Origin: Moringa oleifera
Lineage: Eukaryota; Streptophyta; Magnoliopsida; Brassicales; Moringaceae
NCBI GenBank assembly: GCA_021397835.1
Contig: JAJFZO010000256.1
Span: 4,076,501 to 4,140,500 of the forward strand
Direction of reading: 5' to 3'
DNA length: 64,000 nt
Part shown: piece by piece, positions 1 to 12,553 of the stretch
Layout of the letters: each line of letters starts with the position of its first letter
Position numbering within the stretch: the first letter of the stretch is position 1
Notes under the pieces: model-generated
What the model was told of the DNA's origin: nothing
Databases searched by the model: none
The model's input: the letters and a program-made list of their open reading frames with translations, nothing else
Position numbers and translations under genes: made by a program

Positions 1-3000
1 AATTGGATTTCATTATGTGGGTTTCCTTCAGAACCTAATCAGATAATTGGAAAGCTGTCATCAGAGAGTGAAGAACCCAGAGTTGGTTTTGGAAGTAAGG
101 ACAAGGCCTCCACGTCTGTGAGTGTGCAGATAGGGCTCTCATCCATCCTGATTGTTCTATATCCCTCATCACAATGACTCAAAAAATTTAGGGGCTAATG
201 TGTACGCACATGAAAATGAGACAAAGATGATGGGAAGTGCAATGGGTGGATGGGCAGTCAGATCGGAGTCTCTGAAATGAAGGGAAGAAATGACAAAGTT
301 AATGTTGGAATATTTCATATGCACCTCCATGACCCTTTTTTAAGCCCTGAAGATGCTGCCTGTGATCTTCCTTACCCAATAGAACATGCCTCCATTTTAA
401 AAAAAAAAAAATTCTTTCTCTTTATCCCATTTGGAAGCATCTTGGTTATAAAATAATTTCATCGAAGAGATTTGTTTATGCAATCGTTTGCTCCCTCCAA
501 GCCTGTCTGCTTTGAAGCTGTCATTGAACTTGATGTCATGCACAATTATATGTCTTTCCCTTTGATTTCTTTATTCATGAAAGAATTCCCAGTCAGTTCC
601 TACTAACCATTTTATAATCTGGGTCTTCATTGAAAACGTTGAAAAAGATAAAAGGATTGGGAATTTATGATGTCAAAGTTCTGAGCTATACCCACATGCT
701 CTTTAATTTCATATTATATAAATATCTCATGTTCATCAGTAATGGGAGTCTTCCATGCAGTCAATTTTCTTTTTTTTTAAAATAAAAAACCTACAAAATC
801 AAAGAATGATGAAGAAAAAGCTAAAGACGAATCAAACAAATATATATTAATTTTATAGGAAGGTGATGGTTAGGTTAGGTTTTGGGTCTCTGCAACCCAT
901 CAAATTGGATAAGGATCTAAGTATGGGAAAAACATCTATTGTTCTTCCAACCACTACCAAAACAAAATCATCAATCCCTTGCACTTACAGAGGGGGAACT
1001 GGAGCTGCTTCATTGTTCCTGTTTTCTGTGACAAACTCTAATTGCTTTCTTATCTTCTCTGCCATTCATCTGCTCCATCAACAGCCCATCTGCAACACCA
1101 CAATCTACAGCTTCACCACACCCTAATTGTGATTATCCATCTGGCCTGTAACAATGCTGCTTCTGGTTCTGGGTCCCCTTTGACTTTCATTCAGATTCAA
1201 GATCTAGATAGAAACTAACAAGTAATTTCACCCAAAAAAAAAAAAGAAGATAGGAATTGGAGTCATCTTTATCAGCTTAAAATGAATATTGTAATGATTT
1301 CTCAGAATATTGCTACTATCACAAGAAGCTATTGTTATAAGGATTCAAAATCTAAATGGAAACTAGCAAATAATTTCATCCAACAAAAAAGTTTTTTTTT
1401 TTATAATTTTATAATGAGTTTGTAAGCATATAAGAGAGTGAATATCTTATTATAACATGCTTATTGATAGAGTGATTCATAAGCAATGATACATCTGCTA
1501 ATCTACTAAGTTAAACAGAAAGTGATATTTTGGTATGAAATCAAGCTCTGCAATCGCCAGAAACGTTATTAAAAAACAAAAAAATGTACTAGGGTTAAGT
1601 AGAACAAAAGCAAGGGTTTTTTCCAATTGAGAAGGCAAGTTCCAGGAGACCAGCAAATTGTAGCTTGGGAAACTGTAAATGACAATTCCCAAGTACATCC
1701 TTTTGTGATCTAAAGAAGCGATAACTTTGCACTATTGTAACCATCCATAAAGGCTGCAACCATACAAGATTTAATTTCCATGTGACCATCCATGTAATTA
1801 AATGGCACATAAATCTAACACCTATAGTTATCATGGCACAATAGGCAATGCATTTCTCTATCTTAATTGTTTACAAGTTGAGGATGGGAAGATCGTTAGA
1901 TTCAAACAACATATTCGAAGACAAAAATTTGAGATAAATACAAAGAAATTTTTTTTAAATTTAAAATTTGACACGTTAACTCAAATAACTGTAAAAAGTT
2001 AGAGCGTAATTTTTATTGTTAAAATATTTTAAAAATAATTTAAATAAATTTTATATTTTATATGAAATTTATTCTCTTAAATTTGAAAAAAAAACAATTT
2101 GACTGAAAAACTATTTTTTTAATTTTTTGGTAATATATATTTTAAAAAATTTAATTTTTAAAAAATTTTAATATTTTTTATAATGATTGCTTGAATAGTT
2201 TTTTTTTTGTACATATATAAAAATTTTTAAGTTAAAATTCATTGCATAAAATCCTTAATTTAAATATTTTTAATTTTTAAAATTTTTAATAAAATTTAAC
2301 TTAAATTAAATTAAAATATCATATGTATAAGTAATTTAAGTGATATTTTCAGATACAAAATAAAAAATAAATATCATTTATGATTTATTTTTATATTTAT
2401 TTAAGAATTTAATTTCGTTGATTCAATTGCTCTGTATACTAAGAATTAATTTTAAAATAATAATTTAAATCTTAGTGTGATCGAAATGAATAATAATTTA
2501 GTAGTTTTCTTTAAAATTTTATTATACGTATATAAAGAAACAAAGACGCATAACAAATTAATGATAAAAATCTAAAAAAAAATTACTCAAATTCTCTTTT
2601 ATAAGATGATTGATATCTATTTTAAAGCTCTCAAACTCTCACTCACCATCCTTTTTAAGTAATAAAGAATAGTAGTTTTGATGTCTTGATGGAATTTTAA
2701 TAGTTTTGATGTCACTTTAAGGCAGGCAACAAAATAGAGATCTTGATACCAAATCACTTGCAAAAAAGGGCACATTTTCACCTTCCTCTTAGTAAGCAAG
2801 AATTTAAGCAAAATGGTGTTGCAAAATATTAATCATTTTAGTTTAACCTACCCATTTGTTTATTTAAGTTGTTTCAACAGTGACCCACTAATTGGGATAC
2901 TGTTATTTACTTTCATAATGTGAACCTAACAAAATATAAAATATAGTTCATAGAAATTGCACAATCTCACATCTTTCATAAAGAAAGATGATGGAAACTT

Positions 3001-3323
3001 TATAAGTTTAGTCACATTTTCCTTGTATAGTGTGTATTTTTTTAAAGTAATTGAAAAAATAAATCTGAATACTAAGACCCAAGATAGACATTAAATCCAA
3101 CCATGCTTTCTTTATAGTGCTCTTTTTTTTTTTTTTAATCTAACTCTGGTCCTATTCATCCACATTAGTAACATAAATAAAAATTACCATAGAGAGGACA
3201 ATTAAGCATAAGAATTAGATTATGCAAAACCTGTTTGCTTACAAGATTAGCTATAAAAATCATCTTATCCCCTAACAAAGGAGTTCATAATTAAGATTAC
3301 AAATGAAAGAGGTGTTGAGTGCT
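1..3323. other. Left-edge AT-rich intergenic region
   Basis: I see no gene I can support. Frame 1 on the plus strand is open from base 1 to a TGA near 177 and could be the 3' end of a gene beyond the edge, but I recognise no motif. From about 1,900 to 2,560 the DNA is almost pure A/T. Poly-T or poly-A runs lie near 400, 765, 1,230 and 3,125. A minus-strand frame at 2,617-2,811 has no start context or domain. The last few hundred bases are the 3' flank of the next gene. Confidence 0.6.
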
Positions 3324-3981
3324 TCATTTGTTACTTTGAAGCCAATCAAGAATACCCTTTTCTGATTCAGACAGCTGCTGCTCTTTCTTCCCTCTCAAAG
3401 ATCCTTCTAAGTACTCAAAATAATCCTTATAGTTCCTCTTGTAATAACTCTGCAATCTCTGACAAGCAAAGAAATGTCTCCAAATCAGTTCACCTTATGC
3501 ATTCTTTAAAAAAAAAAAAAAGATATTCTCTAGGCTTATCTGATATGAAATTGTTATCCAATTATATAATAAAAAGGTTACCTCCTTGTCGTTCTTGGTC
3601 TTGTTCTCTTGAGATTTCTTCAAGTACCCTGGTAAGATTTTTGGATTTCATTAGTGACCCAGTTCTCCAAAAGGGCAAAACTTCATTGTCAGAAAGAAAG
3701 ATATGATAGCAGAAACCAGAGTAGAGGAATGAGAAAGTAGTACTTTGAAGAAGCTCAGTTTTTGAGTCATTGACTTGGCCAGCAGCAACCACAGTGGATA
3801 ATAGCAGCCCTCTTCTTCCAATGTCACTGCTTCCTGCTGCTGCTAGCGGTGGTGGTGTCTTTGATTTTGCTGTGGTGGGTCTCTTGGTTTCTCTTCTATG
3901 GACTGCTTGCACATTAGATGAAGCAAACTTGTTCACTGTGACAGTCAGTGCCATCAATACACTTTGCCCCAGTGAACTCAT
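3324..3981 (-). CDS. PsaN-like thylakoid lumen protein
   Basis: Three exons join in frame into a 139-residue protein: 3744-3981, 3582-3628 and 3324-3458, all with GT-AG introns. The first 50 residues are rich in Ser, Thr and basic residues, as in a chloroplast transit peptide. GRRGLLLSTVVAAG follows, with twin arginines at about 56-57 before a hydrophobic stretch, which is a typical thylakoid Tat signal. The predicted mature part is only about 70 residues and very polar. It begins YLKKSQENKTKNDKERL, which resembles the start of mature photosystem I subunit PsaN, and ends DWLQSNK. I remember a similar Arabidopsis protein (At1g49975) annotated as PSAN-like. It lacks the cysteine-containing C-terminal half of true PsaN, so it is more likely a related small lumen protein. 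The ATG at 3981 is the first in frame; a TTG two codons upstream was ignored. Confidence 0.82.
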
Positions 3982-4566
3982 TGCCAACCATCACACCTCT
4001 TTCTCTCTGTCTCTCTTGCAAAACCAGAACCACCAGTTCTTGAATGTTTAGATGATGATAATGGCAGAGGCAGATGATGACAATGGCATTATCTGGTCCT
4101 CTTTCTCTTTGCAATTACATTGCAGCCCACTCCAAATCTCATATTTACATTACTGTCCTTTGTGTTACTGATTTTTATTCTTCCCCAGGTAAACTATCAT
4201 AATAATTCTTGATTAAAATAGTTCTATTTCATCATTTCTGCAACTGGGAGATGGGAATTCAAGGAGATAAATGACAGAGCCAAGGAGGGGTAAGAAGAGC
4301 TGATAGGTGAGAATAGCCATTGTTGATTTTCTTCATACTTCCCTTACCAGCTGGAGTCACAGGCTGACCTCTTTCAATTTATAAAAACCATAGTATAGGC
4401 TGCCTAAATTCGAGTACCATATAACACAGAAAGTACCCAGTACAGCACACATGAAATATACAGAAAGTTGAATTTGTATGCAGCTAGGGTCTCCCTGAAT
4501 AATACATGACAACCACTTCAATAAATAATCTTGATACAGAATCATCTAATACATTTTCTTTCCAGA
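3982..4566. other. Intergenic region between PsaN-like gene and MRS2-3
   Basis: This 585-base spacer holds the promoter and 5' UTR of the PsaN-like gene, which reads leftward, and the 3' UTR of MRS2-3, which ends at 4567. Both genes lie on the minus strand. I see no additional gene. Confidence 0.6.
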
Positions 4567-7500
4567 TTACTCAAGCAGGCGCTTGTGCTTACACCAGGTG
4601 ATGGCACCAAAGTATAGGAATATGCTGCCAGCAGTACCGCCAAAGACAGTCCAGAGAAAGTCGTGCTTCCCGGCTTTATTTGGATTGAACAAATCGATAT
4701 GGATGTTCATGCCAAAGATACCCACCACAACAACAAAGGCACTAATCACTAAGGTCGCTGTTGTCAACATGACTCCCATTTGCAAGAGATGATTCTGTTT
4801 GTCATCCAGCATTATGTTGATGTAATCCTCTGTGTCATCAACGTACTCCCTCAGCTTCAAGGAATAAGCACCAGACAAGAATAACTAAAAGTCAATATGT
4901 ATGTATGCATGTAACTTAGAAAGAAGAAGTACATATACTAAATCATGTGATGTAGAACGTTCATGAATCTTTGGGCCAACAGCATATGATAATTTTACTG
5001 AAGAGGTCATCTGTTAATCTAGAATGCAAAACCAGAGTTTATGAGATCTTTAAGAAGTGTCTCAAAATGAGGAGGAAAGCTTTGGTGGCATTCTGCTTGC
5101 TCCAAGAGCAGTTGGAGATGACACTGCACTCTGAACTGCAAAGATAATGCTCATGAGAAGCCCTTTGGGGATGACAGAGAGACTCCACCTGATGGACAGA
5201 GTCAATCCTTCCAATTGACATGACTTATCTTTTAAAACATGGCAGGAAATATACCAACACGAGAACAGATTACGCCAATGACTGGGAAGGACTTTCAGAA
5301 GAAATCAAAAGGTTGCCTTAAACCAATGACAGATCTACCTGGAGATCATGGCACTCAGCGTGAGTGATCCCCTGACGATCCTTCATGATATGTCTTACAG
5401 TTGGGTGCACAAAATTGCACATAGGAGATGGGATGACAACAATTCTGCAGACCAAGTTCAGTTAAAATTCAGAGCATTTACTTCTGGGTTTGATAGGGTT
5501 TCCAAAATCAGCAGCTGCCTACAATGGAGGTCACTCAGCATGACTATGTTGGACTGTCCTGGCCCTAATAAACTGGGCTCTACTGGTGTTTTACATTGTT
5601 CCACTGAGAGAAAACTACCCAGTGCAGCATCCTCACCTTTATAAGAGTTCCAATTATATTGTCCAGATTATGCTTTTATAAAATCCATATTTACTTATAG
5701 TGCCTAAGCCGTCTATATTCCTCACATCTTGTGCTCGTCCTCCAGGCCATGAAAGGCTGCCAGCTAAACCTCAAATTCGGTCCTAGGCTATCACAGACTG
5801 TTTGATTTCAATCCATTTCACTACTTGTCTCTGTATATCAACCCAAAAATTTGTGTTGAGAACATGGTTTCCAAGATCTTGGGAGTTCAAACATAACCAA
5901 GTTTTCTAGTCATCTTTAATTTTTGCCTATAGCTGATAATGTACAAACTTCTGCAGCTCTTAGTTCACCTAAGTTCATATATGATATTGATTTTTGTATG
6001 TGAAAGTTACATTCACCCCTTCCAAGCAAAAAACCCTATCAACAAATTCACCATTGCAGAGACAGATCTAAAAGACTTCAAGGGTAGCCATGATTATCTT
6101 GAACATGAATCTTTAGACACAAGGTCACTATCAGAGAAAACCAGACATACTACTCATATCACAGGCAGCAACTGCATCTCAGAAGACTTTAACAGAAAAA
6201 ACAAGGTAGCTTCTGATAACTACTGCATTTTTGTTTTAGCTGAGGAAAATGAGTGTGAAAAGAAAAAGCTCATACGGACAGGATGAATGGTTTAAGTTGA
6301 GTGGCATACCGTGGACAATTTGTTCAGTGTACCATCAATTTGCACAAAGTAGGCCTCCAAGAGCATCTCTAGTTCCTCAACATCAAAATGCTTGCTTATG
6401 GCACTCCGGGTGGTGCTAGTATGTGTTCCACGACTTTCCCTGTTAAGTACATTATGTGCACTGAACAAGTGATCGTGGGGGTTCTCAGTGCTTTGAAGAT
6501 CACCTTCGTAGGTCGCAGAGGCCCCATTAGCTTCCAATGAGATCTCAGCAGGCACCCTGAAACAATTCAGGCAAAAGTTTACATGTAACTCGTAGTAAAG
6601 CAGAAACTGGAAATGATTTTTCTGTCATCAAAGTTAGAGTGAGGTGAATATGCCTGTAATCTATGTCTGATTGAAGAATTTCCTCATCCATTTCATTGCT
6701 CGCATCCATAGAGGACGTAGAAGGACTTTCAAGTTGCTGAACCAACTTCTCAGTTAAATACATCTCAGCCATATCTTCATCATCATCCAGCAGTTGTTCC
6801 AATTCATCCCTCACCTGGAGCCGAACATGTATGAAGCATAAGTCAAAAGAGAAAAATGAGTCAGAAGAATTAGTACAATTAGGAGGAAGGTTAAATAGTT
6901 CAATGTCCTGTGAGCTTGAAATTTACAATTACAAGGTCATGATGCCGTAGGAGTCTATTACACCGTCAAGAAAAGAAATTTGACAGTTCAAAAGCTTATA
7001 TCCAACCAAACCTTCTGAACACGTCCAGTTATTGCTACCAATCGACTTTTGATTTGGCGGACACGTTCCAAGTTCAGAGTACTGATTTTTGAAGTCAACT
7101 TGTCCAAAGCTGGATGAGCCTCTAGCTCCAATGTCTTTGCCTGGTATGTAAACAGAAGTTAGAAGAAGAAAAAAACCAAGGAAGATTAATAAATATGTAT
7201 AAAAACATTAGAGCAGCCTAAAGCGGAAAGCATAAGAAATTCTACAGTCAAACTAGATCACTATACAGAAGAACATTTACCTCATTTTCTAAGCAAGTGC
7301 AAGCAGCCTCAAGGCAGGCCTCCAATGCAACAAATTCAAAAGGAAGAACCTTTGGTCCATCTCGATTCTCAAGAGCCTGTTTGCCATCTGCCTTACCTTC
7401 TTCATCTTGATTATCAAATTGCAGAAGGGCTCCAGAAAAATTTTGGAGACTACTAACCCTTGGTTCTACTTCCCTCATGTCATAAAAATTCGTCCAGTTT

Positions 7501-8872
7501 GAATCATCCCCATGGCCCTCCTATAAGAAGCGCCAAGAAGAAAGCATGTAAAGTAATAGAAAGAAAATGAATAGCAAAACCTCCCCTAACATAAAGGTCC
7601 AGACTGAAAATTGAGACTCAATAATTCTAATAAGCTAAAATCAAAAGACAATTATCTAAATAGAGCTTTTACATAAATGAACAAAGAAAAAAAATGATCA
7701 TGTAAGCAACATATAGAAAAAATGGACTAAAGTTTTTAAATTTGGCCTGTTCATTTGGAAGATATGTGGTGAACGACTTCAGCATAGTTTACATCCCAAT
7801 CAAAATAATCATCATGGCTAAGCAAATAAGATCAATATAAAACAAAGATCACACCAAGCTAGATTTCCCTCACAACAATAAATAATACTATGGAGTAGAC
7901 TGTTTCCTACTTGGGTTGACTTAACATTATTTAAGATGTAGAATACTATCTTCTACTTATTTTGGTAATCATGTTTGATCTCATCTGTCAAACAGCCAAA
8001 TCGATAAGCTGAAATTGCCACAAACAGATACAATATATAAGTCAGAATGAGTCAATTGTCTTCCCTCCATCATTCATTTCCTCTAATTTCCACAATATAG
8101 TAATAAGATATCCAATCAGAGCTATCAAAACCTAAGCAGGACTATTTTACAGACAACAAAACTTACATCAACAACTTGTCACATGCAAATTCCATTCAAA
8201 ATTCAAGAAAAAGAGTAAAAAGCAGGGGGATAAAGGAAGAAATAAAACCCAAATTCAACTATCAATCAGTCCCATATACCAAAGAAAGGGCACAAAAAAG
8301 TGAGAATACTAAATGGGTACTCAGGAAACCAACAAAAAATTGGGAGAAACACATCCAAATACCAAAAGCCCTTAATCTTTAATTCCCAAGGACACCAAAA
8401 AAACCCGCTTCAAATCCACCAAAAAGAAATTTCCAAAAACCTGGGCTCTGGTTGCATGATAATGACACAAGAGCCGTCTCTGCAACTCCTCAACAAAGGG
8501 CGTAACAGATGGGTCCCTCGAATTCAACAGCAGCACCTCCTGGGCAGTTATAATGGCCTTTATGTGCTCCAAGTTGATCACAATCGCTTTCTCTCGGCCA
8601 AGAACCGTGGAAGGGTACGAAAGAAGCGGGTCGAGGATCCGAAGATCGCGGGCCGGCAAGCCAGTGCGACGCATGATGACATGCTTCCCGGCCTCCAAGA
8701 CCTCCGCCTGGCCCGCGGAGTTCAGCACGAGCCAGGGCCGCACTCCCATGCCCTTCTTGCGGATTCCCGCACCCAGCGGAGTGGTAGCATGGCCGAAGGT
8801 TGGTCGGCCTGGGTCCGGCTCGTCTTCAGGGTGGTTTTGGCCATGATTAGAGAGAGGATTGTGAGCTCTCAT
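4567..8872 (-). CDS. Magnesium transporter MRS2-3 (CorA/MRS2/MGT family)
   Basis: Six exons give a 498-residue protein: 8441-8872, 7281-7520, 7012-7140, 6654-6814, 6310-6556 and 4567-4854. MRS2 proteins are CorA-like Mg2+ channels that assemble as pentamers, with a large N-terminal domain and two C-terminal membrane helices. Visible hallmarks are the N-terminal RTGLPARDLRILDPLLSYPS block, the REKAIVINLEHIKAIITA block, the coiled-coil VQKVRDELEQLLDDDEDMAE, and the signature GMN at about 451-453 ending the first helix. A second helix follows before the C-terminus KRLLE. The sequence matches Arabidopsis MRS2-3 (At3g19640, about 484 residues) as I remember it, better than MRS2-1, -4, -5 or -7. 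The start is the ATG at 8872; a GTG three codons upstream is not used. Exon 4 appears to end at a GC donor. The last intron is 1.45 kb with no recognised insertion. Which membrane it occupies cannot be told from sequence. Confidence 0.95.
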
Positions 8873-9868
8873 GGTGGACACTGTATCTGTCAGAGGCGGT
8901 AACTGGTAAGTGGCGGTGGTGATGTTCCCACCACTAACACTGAGCCGGGATTTGGCAGTTACAGCATATCAGTCTACGTGGATCTTACTACAAAAGTGCG
9001 CTGCCCCTGTCTTGCTGTCCTCATGTAATGTCATGGAATACAAGGTCCGGGATCCATATACGCTTACATTGGTAATTTGAAGAGGGAGAGAGTTAATTTT
9101 AAGTAAATAAATAAATAATAATTGTAATAATTATTATTTATTTTAAAAAGTGAAGATAAAAGCAAAAATAGGACATGTAGTCTTTTAGATATTGAAAAAA
9201 GAATTTAAAATTAAAATAAGGGAATCTAAATTCTCTCATGTCGATACATTAAATAATTATTTTAAAAAAATTGAATTCTAATATTGATTATACAATATAA
9301 ATTTAACTCCACTTTTTATTAATTATTTTCTAAATTTACATAGCCCTCTCAAATTATTAAAATACTTTTTAAAAAAATTTATAATTATGATCAAAATAAA
9401 TAATATTTTGTCATTATAAATTAAGCATCATTAATATTATTTTTAATAATGATTAAATAGTTAATATTAATATTATATTAAACAACTTAATTTTAACTAT
9501 GAAAACTTTTAAATACTATATAATATTATATTTAGCCGAGTTTGTAAATCATCTCACAAAAAGCTTATAATATATAGCTCTCTCTCATTTTTATATTTAA
9601 CTATATTATAATAAGAAAAACAGAAAGGCTTCCGTCCGACTCAACCTTGGAATGTGCTTTTATTAAAAAAATAAAAATTAAACTATATTATTAAAAAATC
9701 ATTTCAAGATAAAATATAACGAAAATTTTAATAATGTAATTAGAGAAAAATGCAAAAAAAAGTTATTTGATTTTTTAGGTAACACTATTGGATTAAAAAA
9801 ATTAATTTAATTTATAAATAAGACGGAATCATATTTTTAATTTTTCTTCCTTCCTTATGAATCATATC

Positions 9869-9871
<3 letters not shown>

Positions 9872-9910
<39 letters not shown>
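9872..9910. repeat. (TA)n microsatellite
   Basis: About 19 uninterrupted TA units lie in the spacer upstream of MRS2-3. The array is likely to vary in length between individuals. Confidence 0.95.
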
Positions 9911-9912
<2 letters not shown>

Positions 9913-10288
9913 CATCTATATAAATGCTCACAATACATGTGGGCAAGATTTCCGCTAATAATATTTTTTAAATAAAAATACTATTTAAGATTTTTGAAAT
10001 ATTATATTTTTTTCATATTCATGTGCATCCAATAAAAAATTATACAACAAAATTAATTAAGATTAAAACATAAAACATTCAAGTCTGACAAATATATTTG
10101 AATCATATTAAAGGCGAGATCATGTTCGGAGATTATCTAGTAAAATATTAATTTTTAAATCTTAGGCACCTAATTTAATATGTCCTTGGAGGGTTGTCTC
10201 TCTTTGACTTGAAGACAGTTAGCAAAGCTTAAAAAATGCTAAATTTAATATCAACAAAAGAATGAATTACACGTTGCATATCACATTA

Positions 10289-10400
10289 CGAAATTCTACT
10301 TAAAATTACAAAAATTGGCAAATGATCACCCAAAAAATCAAATATTATGAAATTCTACTTAAAATTAAAAAAATTAGCAAATCACCCAAAAATTAAATCA
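10289..10400. repeat. Short tandem duplication, about 60-bp unit
   Basis: The block starting GAAATTCTACTTAAAATTA occurs twice, at about 10,290 and 10,349. Each copy continues with a similar CAAA...CACCCAAAAA...ATCAA stretch. The second copy has small deletions. It lies just downstream of the stop of the 10438-10932 gene and may fall in its 3' UTR. Confidence 0.75.
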
Positions 10401-10437
10401 ATTAATCAAATCATATAATTAATAGTGTTTAATTAAT

Positions 10438-10932
10438 CTAATTATATTGATAAGCAAAGTTTGATGTCTTGGGAGCATAACTTCTAGTTCTAGGGTACAA
10501 CACATGGTCATCTTCCTCGAAGTAACAAGGCTTGTCCTCATCGATCCTCCCTAACCCAGCGACACTGGTGCTATAACTCCTCCACAAGCCACCACTCTCG
10601 CGGTGGCTTCTCCTGCTAGGGTTAGGGTTTCTGGCCTGATCTCCGGCGAGTTTGCTCTTCTTCTTCCTCCTCGATACTTTCTCTAAAAGATCCCTAACTC
10701 GATCATCATCATCATCGTAACTCATCTTTGAATTATCAACACTGAAGCTCCTCGGCAAGCTCACAATCACTTGCGCAGCCGGGCACCCGATTCCCACGCC
10801 ATGATCACCAAGCTTGCTCGCGCAATCCAGCATGCCCTTCACGTAGAGGTCTCTAGCTTTGCGAAGAACGTCGATGGGTTTCGACATGTAATACTTGAAC
10901 TTGTTTGGCTTGGTTGCTTGCCTTCTGATCAT
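10438..10932 (-). CDS. Plant-specific protein of unknown function (GRIDED/RSYA family), copy 1
   Basis: This intronless frame encodes 164 residues. It has a basic N-terminus, then a segment with the pattern PIDVLRKARDLYVKGMLDCA at about 18-37. A Ser/Asp-rich and Lys/Arg-rich middle follows, and the end carries two motifs, GRIDEDKPCYFEED and LYPRTRSYA. The same order of blocks is found in the gene at 12554-12988, so the two are paralogues. No signal peptide or membrane helix is visible, and the protein looks largely disordered, basic and probably intracellular. I recognise the motifs as plant-conserved but know no biochemical function. A TATATA element about 70 bases upstream of the ATG supports this start. 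Confidence 0.85.
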   Translation of the reverse strand: MIRRQATKPNKFKYYMSKPIDVLRKARDLYVKGMLDCASKLGDHGVGIGCPAAQVIVSLPRSFSVDNSKMSYDDDDDRVRDLLEKVSRRKKKSKLAGDQARNPNPSRRSHRESGGLWRSYSTSVAGLGRIDEDKPCYFEEDDHVLYPRTRSYAPKTSNFAYQYN

Positions 10933-11000
10933 TTTTCTTGAACCTGTAAAATTAATTTCTTGAGCTCGATCAGTGAGCTTAAGATCAGAAGGTTGATAGG

Positions 11001-11008
11001 TATATAAA
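11001..11008 (-). promoter_or_regulatory. Probable TATA box of the 10438-10932 gene
   Basis: The minus strand reads TTTATATACC about 70 bases upstream of the ATG at 10932, a normal distance for a short-leader plant gene. Confidence 0.6.
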
Positions 11009-11218
11009 CGGGTGATGCGGACTGATGATTTAGGGTTCTTGGTAGATCGGTTTTTTGGAAGTTATAAGTAAGATCAAATGAAGTTTGACTTTGAACTGGG
11101 TTAATGTTATAGTCTGATTTTGAATAACTTTCGGATGCTAGTGAGTTTGGATTTTCTTCAAGGCTGACTTCTTGATTGTCTTATATATTGTCTCATTTGC
11201 TGTTATTTTCATAGTATA

Positions 11219-11475
11219 GGCTGTTTGGATAGCAGGAAAATGGAGGAAAATGAGTCAGGAAAGGAAATTAATGGATGGATATATAATACCTCGCCTAATA
11301 TAAGCTCCCTTAATTACAGGCTCAATTTGTAGTAGAAAGCTGCAACCAAACAATAAGAAAAAGAAAATATATGGTACTTTTTCTAAACTTAATTTCAACA
11401 TGTTCAGATTTTCACTTCTTCCATTTTCTTTGGTAAAATTTTCTTTCTTTTCTGTCCCATCTTCCAAACACACCC
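11219..11475. mobile_element. Possible 257-bp MITE
   Basis: The left end reads GGCTGTTTGGATAGCAGGAA and the reverse complement of the right end reads GGGTGTGTTTGGAAGATGGG. These are imperfect terminal inverted repeats of a type common in plant miniature transposons. The interior is non-coding. I could not identify a target-site duplication, so the boundaries and superfamily are uncertain. Confidence 0.4.
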
Positions 11476-12471
11476 TCAAGGTCACATGGGTCAATATTAA
11501 TTTCCATGTCTAAGCAAATAGTTTGTAATTAATTATTTAAACATTAATTTTTAAGCCGAAGCATATAAAGAAAATCGATCAACTACAACCATTTTGACTG
11601 AAGCTCTGTTTCTATTTTAATTTTTTAAAATTAAAAGAAAATTACTAAGAACGCCTGGTCAGTAGCAAAAGCAAAAGATTTAATTTCAGCTTGACAAAGT
11701 CACTAAATCTTTTGATAATGACAATGACCACAAGCTCATCACCACTTTTGGAATTGGCTCGGTCATGCTATCAAATTAACCATAGTATTATATATAAAAT
11801 ATTAGGTTTCTGTAATTTTCATAATTAATTTAATTTAAATTAATAAAAATTTGATTTAAATGATTTAATATAGGAAAAATATGTAAATTAAATAAATAAA
11901 TAAGACCAAAACTTGAATCTCTTCAAAATCACTAATTTTGTTCTAGATTTATGATTTGTAAATTAATTGTTAAGTTTTGAATTTCTCGTTAATTAATTTA
12001 TTGCAGTAAAATAACAAAAAAATTAAAGGATACTACAGTTATTTAAAAATAAATAAAATTGAAATATCTATGAGTATATTATCAAAAGTATCATAAAAGA
12101 TAAAACCATATATATACATCTTCCTTTTACAAAGTTGAAATGGTGATTATCTGTCCTGAAAACACATTATTTTATTTTTATTCAATTTTAAAATATTATT
12201 TACTTTTTTAAAAATTTTATTTTAATATTTTAATAAAATAAAGTATTTAAACATATATAATCTTTTAGATGGTATTAATATGTCCAATAACAATAAATAT
12301 TTTAGTTTAATTAATTAATTATATATAATTATAATTTGAACCTTTCACGTGTATTTTTTTTTTTTTTTCAAGGAAAAGGTCCACACGGCTGTTCCCTTGA
12401 TCCAATCAAGTCAGCCATTAAGCTATACTTCCAAGGAACAAGTCGTCCCACACAACATCATCACCTTCATG

Positions 12472-12479
12472 TATATAAA
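12472..12479 (+). promoter_or_regulatory. Probable TATA box of the 12554-12988 gene
   Basis: TATATAAA lies 75 bases upstream of the ATG. The leader that follows is pyrimidine-rich (CTCTCTTCTCC and similar), as in many plant 5' UTRs. Confidence 0.7.
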
Positions 12480-12553
12480 GCCTTCACTCTCTTCTCCACA
12501 GCTACAAGATTTCTCTCTGGTTTCTCTCCCTCTTTTGCGATCTTTGTCCCACA

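Larger units (their letters stand above)
8873..10437. other. Promoter side of MRS2-3 and AT-rich spacer
   Basis: The first 200 bases or so are less AT-rich and should hold the MRS2-3 promoter and 5' UTR. Beyond about 9,070 the DNA is AT-rich and contains a TA microsatellite near 9,872 and a short tandem duplication near 10,289. No gene is visible. Confidence 0.6.
10933..12553. other. Shared divergent promoter region of the two paralogues
   Basis: This 1.6-kb spacer separates two divergently transcribed paralogues and must hold both promoters. TATA elements lie about 70-75 bases before each ATG. The middle is AT-rich and includes a possible short inverted-repeat element at 11219-11475. No additional gene is seen. 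Confidence 0.65.

Noticed and set aside
1..177. Open plus-strand frame at the left edge, possible 3' end of a gene
   Set aside because: Fifty-eight codons without a recognisable motif. The opposite strand also carries a 35-codon frame, so neither can be preferred.
1595..1834. Minus-strand frames that could end a protein (MDGYNSAKLSLL in one frame)
   Set aside because: No upstream exon, splice sites or domain could be joined to it.
5348..5644. 98-codon plus-strand frame in the last MRS2-3 intron
   Set aside because: No homology recognised, antisense to the gene and confined to an intron.
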